A stretch of 64,000 bases of DNA, taken from the NCBI GenBank assembly GCA_021731025.1, contig JAKFYD010000005.1, positions 1 through 64,000 on the forward strand, written 5' to 3'. The stretch's first letter is position 1. Each line of letters begins with the position of its first letter. Under the pieces are notes generated by a model. The model had not been told where the DNA came from, ran no database searches, and was given only the letters and a program-made list of their open reading frames with translations. The position numbers and the translations under genes were made by a program. This DNA is from Pseudobdellovibrionaceae bacterium. Its GTDB lineage: Bacteria > Bdellovibrionota > Bdellovibrionia > Bdellovibrionales > Bdellovibrionaceae. Positions 60,559 to 64,000 of this stretch are shown here, in pieces.

Positions 60559-62490
60559 CTATCTTAAATAAACAGTTAATTTTTTGGTGTCTTTAATTTC
60601 TGTACCCGCTGGCGGTTCCGTTTGCTCGACTTTTCCCGTGCCAACAAATTTGATATCGAGATCGCGCCCGCCCACTTCACGAAGAACTTCGCGAACACTT
60701 AAAGATTTCAAATCAGGAACTTTGATAACTCTTTCGTCCTGTGACCGGGGAACTGCCGCCACTTCGCGATTCTTTTCTGAAGATAAAATCAGTTTTTTCT
60801 CTCCTGACAAAATGAGCGGAGCCAAACCTTCACGGCGAGCAGCATAGGAAGCCAATCGCGAAAAAATGGGAGCAGCTACTTGCGACCCATAGTAAGATTT
60901 TTGCGGATCATCAACAGCAACGTAAATAACAAATTGAGGTTGGTGCGCAGGAATAAAGCCAGCGAAGCTAGAAATGTAAGAATTGGGAAGGTAACCACGA
61001 CCATTGGGATTTGCCTTTTGCGCTGTTCCCGTTTTTCCTCCGACTAAAAATCCATTCACTCGAGCATTGACGCCTGTTCCACCTTCATTGGTGACCGACA
61101 TCAGCATAAGACGCATTTTTTCCGATTCTTCACTGGTCAAAACACGACGAATCACTTTTGACTCTGTCTTTTTAATTTCGCCGGACTCAAGATCACGGAT
61201 TGAATCGACAACGTAAGGCGTTCTTAAAACTCCGCCGTTCACCAGTGCTGCATAGCCGTTGGCAATTTGCAAAGCCGTCGCCGAAATTCCATGACCAAAA
61301 GAAATATTGCTCAGCAAATGCGGATTCCAAGGTAAGTTCTGCAGCGAACCTTTAGCTTCTCCGGGCAAATCAATCCCAAGCTTTTGACCGAATCCAAATT
61401 CAGCCAGACCTGCACGCACTTCTTGCTCTCCCAGTTGAAAAGCGATCTTTGTCGTACCCACATTCGAGGACAAAGCCAGAATTTCTGAAACGGTGAGGTC
61501 GCCAAATTTGTGTTTGCTATCGGCTTCACGAATGATTCGATTGCCCACTCGGAATTGGCCCATTTCGCAATAGTACTTTGAGTTCGGCTGCAATACTTTT
61601 TTATGAAGAGCCGTCGCTACAACGAAGGCCTTCATCGTGCTGCCCGGTTCAAATTGATCGGCGATTCCCCGATTTCTTTGATTCACGCTTTCTGTTTTAG
61701 TTTTGGTATTGGGATCAAAAGTCGGAGCCGAAGCGATCGCGCGAATGGCTGAAGTCTGCGCATCCAAAATAACACCTACGGCGGATTTTGCACCATACTC
61801 ACGAATAGCATTTTTGAGTTCGCTTTCCAAAGCGAATTGCATTTCTGAATCAATGGTCAATTGCAGATCATTGCCATCGGGATTTTCTGTAAATAATAAA
61901 CCATCAGCAAGCAAAGGCCTTCCACGTGCGTCTCTCTTTACGGTCACTCGCTTTTTGGCGCCCTTCAGTTCTGTATCGTAAGTGAGCTCAAGGCCCTCAA
62001 GACCTTGCCCTTCTGTTCCGACAAAACCCATCGTTTGTGCCATCAGTGAATCATTGGGATATACACGACGCCATTCATCGACTAAAGAAATTCCTTTAAT
62101 TCCCAAAGCCTTAATGGGTTCAGCATCCTCTGGAGATAATAATCGCTGAATCCAGACAAAACGCTTTGAACGATCTTTTAATTTTGCATCGATATTCTGC
62201 CAGCTATGCCCCAGAAGCGGCGCCAATTTTTTTGCAACTTGGCGACGCTGAGAAATCATTTTAGGATCAGCGTAAATGGAAACGGCCCGTGTCGAAAGTG
62301 CTAAATCTCGACCGAATCGGTCTAAGATTGCACCCCTTCGGGCTTGCAAAGTGACGACGGTTTGAAATTGCCGAGAGCGCAGGGATTTAAGTCGATCATC
62401 CGGCAACACTTGCAAATCAAAAGCGCGTCCTACCAATAGCATCCACAGACCACAGATGGTGACAAAAAGAAAAATAATTCGTGATTTCAA
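60559..62490 (-). CDS. ftsI: division transpeptidase FtsI/PBP3 with PASTA domain
   Basis: Class B penicillin-binding protein that crosslinks septal peptidoglycan. One N-terminal transmembrane helix (IIFLFVTICGLWMLLVGRA), pedestal domain, then transpeptidase motifs EPGSTMKAF (SxxK), LSSNVG (SxN) and GGKTGTAQ (KTG). A C-terminal ~65-residue PASTA domain (VIKVPDLKSLSVREVL, EPPAGTEI) is more usual in Gram-positive or spore-type homologues. Length 643. It follows ftsL by one base, as in other dcw clusters. Confidence 0.95.
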   Translation of the reverse strand: MKSRIIFLFVTICGLWMLLVGRAFDLQVLPDDRLKSLRSRQFQTVVTLQARRGAILDRFGRDLALSTRAVSIYADPKMISQRRQVAKKLAPLLGHSWQNIDAKLKDRSKRFVWIQRLLSPEDAEPIKALGIKGISLVDEWRRVYPNDSLMAQTMGFVGTEGQGLEGLELTYDTELKGAKKRVTVKRDARGRPLLADGLLFTENPDGNDLQLTIDSEMQFALESELKNAIREYGAKSAVGVILDAQTSAIRAIASAPTFDPNTKTKTESVNQRNRGIADQFEPGSTMKAFVVATALHKKVLQPNSKYYCEMGQFRVGNRIIREADSKHKFGDLTVSEILALSSNVGTTKIAFQLGEQEVRAGLAEFGFGQKLGIDLPGEAKGSLQNLPWNPHLLSNISFGHGISATALQIANGYAALVNGGVLRTPYVVDSIRDLESGEIKKTESKVIRRVLTSEESEKMRLMLMSVTNEGGTGVNARVNGFLVGGKTGTAQKANPNGRGYLPNSYISSFAGFIPAHQPQFVIYVAVDDPQKSYYGSQVAAPIFSRLASYAARREGLAPLILSGEKKLILSSEKNREVAAVPRSQDERVIKVPDLKSLSVREVLREVGGRDLDIKFVGTGKVEQTEPPAGTEIKDTKKLTVYLR

Positions 62491-62491
62491 A

Positions 62492-62803
62492 TTACAGATC
62501 CTCTTTTTTAGAATTGAACTTTATCGGTCCCGAAAGATGTATAATTTGATTCGATTGCAGTTTCTTTAAAGTCAGTCGACTTTGTGCCACCTGATCCAAA
62601 AGCTGTGGCTTAGTGATTTTCGCCAGTTGAACTTCGAGAGATCTTTTTTGCTCTAGTTTTTCACGATGATCACGATTGAGTTTTAAAAGATTGTAACCTA
62701 AGCGGCGTTCTTCCATTTGAAAAAAAGCTAAACTGAAGAGCGATACAACAATGATCAAAACACTTAACAAGGGTTTAAGTTGGAAAACTTTCTCTTTGCT
62801 CAT
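62492..62803 (-). CDS. ftsL: cell division protein FtsL
   Basis: The 103-residue protein has a short cytoplasmic N-terminus, one transmembrane helix (LLSVLIIVVSLFSLAFFQM) and a periplasmic coiled coil with heptad leucines (LLKLNRDHREKLEQKRSLEV). FtsL partners FtsB and FtsQ. The gene is placed between rsmH and ftsI, overlapping the former by 29 bases, which supports the assignment despite low sequence conservation of FtsL. AAAGGA lies before the ATG. Confidence 0.88.
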   Translation of the reverse strand: MSKEKVFQLKPLLSVLIIVVSLFSLAFFQMEERRLGYNLLKLNRDHREKLEQKRSLEVQLAKITKPQLLDQVAQSRLTLKKLQSNQIIHLSGPIKFNSKKEDL

Positions 62804-63752
62804 CCTGAACGATCCTTTCGAAAATTCTTAGCTTAGCGCTTCGCGAACGAGGATTCGTTTTTTGTTCCTCGTCAGAAGCGATAATCACTTTTTTATTTAC
62901 GGGATAACCCCATTCCTTGGAGTCTCTAAAAATATTTTTAACTATGCGATCTTCCAGAGAGTGAAAAGTGATGACCACTAATCTTCCCCCTGGGATCAAA
63001 GATTGAATCATTGCCGGCAGTGTATCACGGAGCACTTCCAGTTCCTGATTCACCACAAGTCTCAGTGCCATAAAAAACTGAGTCGCTGGATGGAAACCTT
63101 TTTTTCTCCATCCTTCAACTCGCTCGATAAGGCCTGCTAATTCCTGGGTCATTGTAAATGCTTTGGTCTTACGATCGTGAACGATGGCGCGCACCACACG
63201 GAAGGGACTGTAAATTTCGCCGTAATCTTGAAAGAGGGACACCAAGTCTTTTTCACTCCACGTGTTGATAATGTATTCTGCCGTCATCGTTTGCTGCTGG
63301 TTCATTCTCATGTCCAACGGACCTTGATGATAAAAACTAAAACCACGATCGGATTTATCCAATTGTGGAGAGCTCACACCAAGATCTAAGAACATCATAT
63401 CAAAAAGATTCAGATTTGAATCTGTAAAGTGTGAAAAATTTTTAGGAATGAAAATTAATTCCTTATTCTGGACCTCAGTCATAAATTCTTTTTCGGCGTA
63501 AGACAAGGCCTCTTGGTCCTGATCCATCACAACTGCGTTCATTTGAGGAGCCATTTTCTTCAAAGCCTTGTAATGTCCACCTCTTCCGAAAGTGCCATCG
63601 AAGTAACGCAAATTTTGTTTTTCACGAAAACCCCAAAACGCCCCGACCACTTCATTCAGTAATACTGGCTGATGGTCCTGTGAGAATGAAATAGGCGCGA
63701 GTAAATCCTGAATTTCTTGAGACATAACGAGGAACTTACGGGATATTTTCAT
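62775..63752 (-). CDS. rsmH: 16S rRNA m4C1402 methyltransferase RsmH (MraW)
   Basis: SAM-dependent enzyme methylating N4 of C1402 in 16S rRNA. HQPVLLNEVVGAFW, FDGTFGRGGHYKAL (SAM motif), DLGVSSPQLDKSDRGFSF, GPLDMRMN and ITFHSLEDRIVK are all characteristic. Length 325; an ATG at 63725 would remove nine residues, and neither start has a strong ribosome site. It is the first gene of the dcw run here: mraZ, which normally precedes it, is absent and a divergent zinc-ribbon gene stands in that place. Confidence 0.95.
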   Translation of the reverse strand: MKISRKFLVMSQEIQDLLAPISFSQDHQPVLLNEVVGAFWGFREKQNLRYFDGTFGRGGHYKALKKMAPQMNAVVMDQDQEALSYAEKEFMTEVQNKELIFIPKNFSHFTDSNLNLFDMMFLDLGVSSPQLDKSDRGFSFYHQGPLDMRMNQQQTMTAEYIINTWSEKDLVSLFQDYGEIYSPFRVVRAIVHDRKTKAFTMTQELAGLIERVEGWRKKGFHPATQFFMALRLVVNQELEVLRDTLPAMIQSLIPGGRLVVITFHSLEDRIVKNIFRDSKEWGYPVNKKVIIASDEEQKTNPRSRSAKLRIFERIVQDEQRESFPT

Positions 63753-63824
63753 TGAGCGTCAATCAGATTTCCTCTACCCTAAAATTGTCTCTCATTTTGA
63801 AGAGAAAGTAGGAAATATTTTCGC

Positions 63825-64000
63825 ATGATGAAATGTCCCCGATGTGGTTTCAATCAACCCCGAGATCAGTATTGCGCTCAGTGCGGGGTGGATATTTCAA
63901 GTTACAAACCTCCGCAGCAGCCTTTGTTTCAACGTTTGCTAAAGAGCAATCTTGTTCAACTGGGTTTAGTAGCGGTTGTTATCTTGGTCGTTGCCAATTA
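63825..64000 (+). CDS. zinc-ribbon membrane protein, N-terminal part
   Basis: The gene runs off the window. The first residues hold a zinc ribbon CPRC-x10/11-CAQC, a short Pro/Gln-rich linker, and the beginning of a transmembrane helix (LVQLGLVAVVILVVAN). Such proteins are common, poorly characterised membrane proteins. It diverges from rsmH across 72 bases. Confidence 0.7.
   Translation, partial: MMKCPRCGFNQPRDQYCAQCGVDISSYKPPQQPLFQRLLKSNLVQLGLVAVVILVVAN

Noticed and set aside
1-64000. tRNA, rRNA or known riboswitch genes
   Set aside because: No cloverleaf, rRNA segment or familiar riboswitch core was found when reading the intergenic DNA; short or divergent RNAs cannot be excluded by eye.

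Overview
The window looks like chromosomal DNA of a low-GC (low-40s percent by eye) predatory-type bacterium of the Bdellovibrio lineage. This rests on an almost complete murein/division (dcw) cluster with meso-diaminopimelate chemistry, many exported beta-barrels and lipoproteins, a cyclic-nucleotide-gated EAL phosphodiesterase of the Bd1971 type, a Ser/Thr kinase with a PEGA domain, and a REP-associated HUH transposase with its own repeat family. No rRNA, tRNA or CRISPR array was seen.

Layout. 1-2.5 kb: end of a helical-repeat gene and a TetR-methyltransferase-acetyltransferase operon joined by ATGA overlaps. 2.5-17.7 kb: an exported-protein region. A six-gene minus-strand run (barrel, lipoprotein, barrel, AddB-like, AddA-like, RNase HI) with gaps of at most 9 nt or overlaps is followed by paralogous lipoproteins, a RAYT transposase carrying copies of its own repeat in frame, and a third barrel paralogue. 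17.7-32.7 kb: an exported protein that may have a GT-B-like fold, coaE, Ser/Thr kinase plus acyl-CoA synthetase, small envelope proteins, an S1-type protease lipoprotein and an M3 peptidase. 32.7-39.2 kb: nadK, recN (with an internal duplication), a Nudix hydrolase, a cNMP-EAL protein and lpxH.

39.2-63.8 kb: the dcw cluster on the minus strand, transcribed rsmH-ftsL-ftsI-murE-murF-mraY-murD-ftsW-murG-murC-murB-ftsQ-ftsA-ftsZ. It is interrupted at several points: by an esterase on the opposite strand between ftsI and murE; by about 5.5 kb of cargo between murF and mraY (a frameshifted exported protein, an HNH endonuclease, two paralogous metzincin-like lipoproteins, and an exported protein with a weak ADP-ribosyltransferase look); by a lipoprotein between murD and ftsW; and by a second HNH copy between murB and ftsQ.

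The most notable points are: (1) murC has an in-frame TAA, with the remaining 64 codons intact behind it; (2) the two HNH genes are about 1-kb copies that both keep an 8-9 nt anti-Shine-Dalgarno block able to pair with their own ribosome binding site; (3) the RAYT gene contains 39-bp (13-codon) repeats built on the same GGTATCGGTCAC motif found around it; (4) RecN has a clean 10-residue tandem duplication just before its conserved Q-loop-like GQHE; (5) two long AT-stemmed, GC-looped inverted repeats lie at gene ends.
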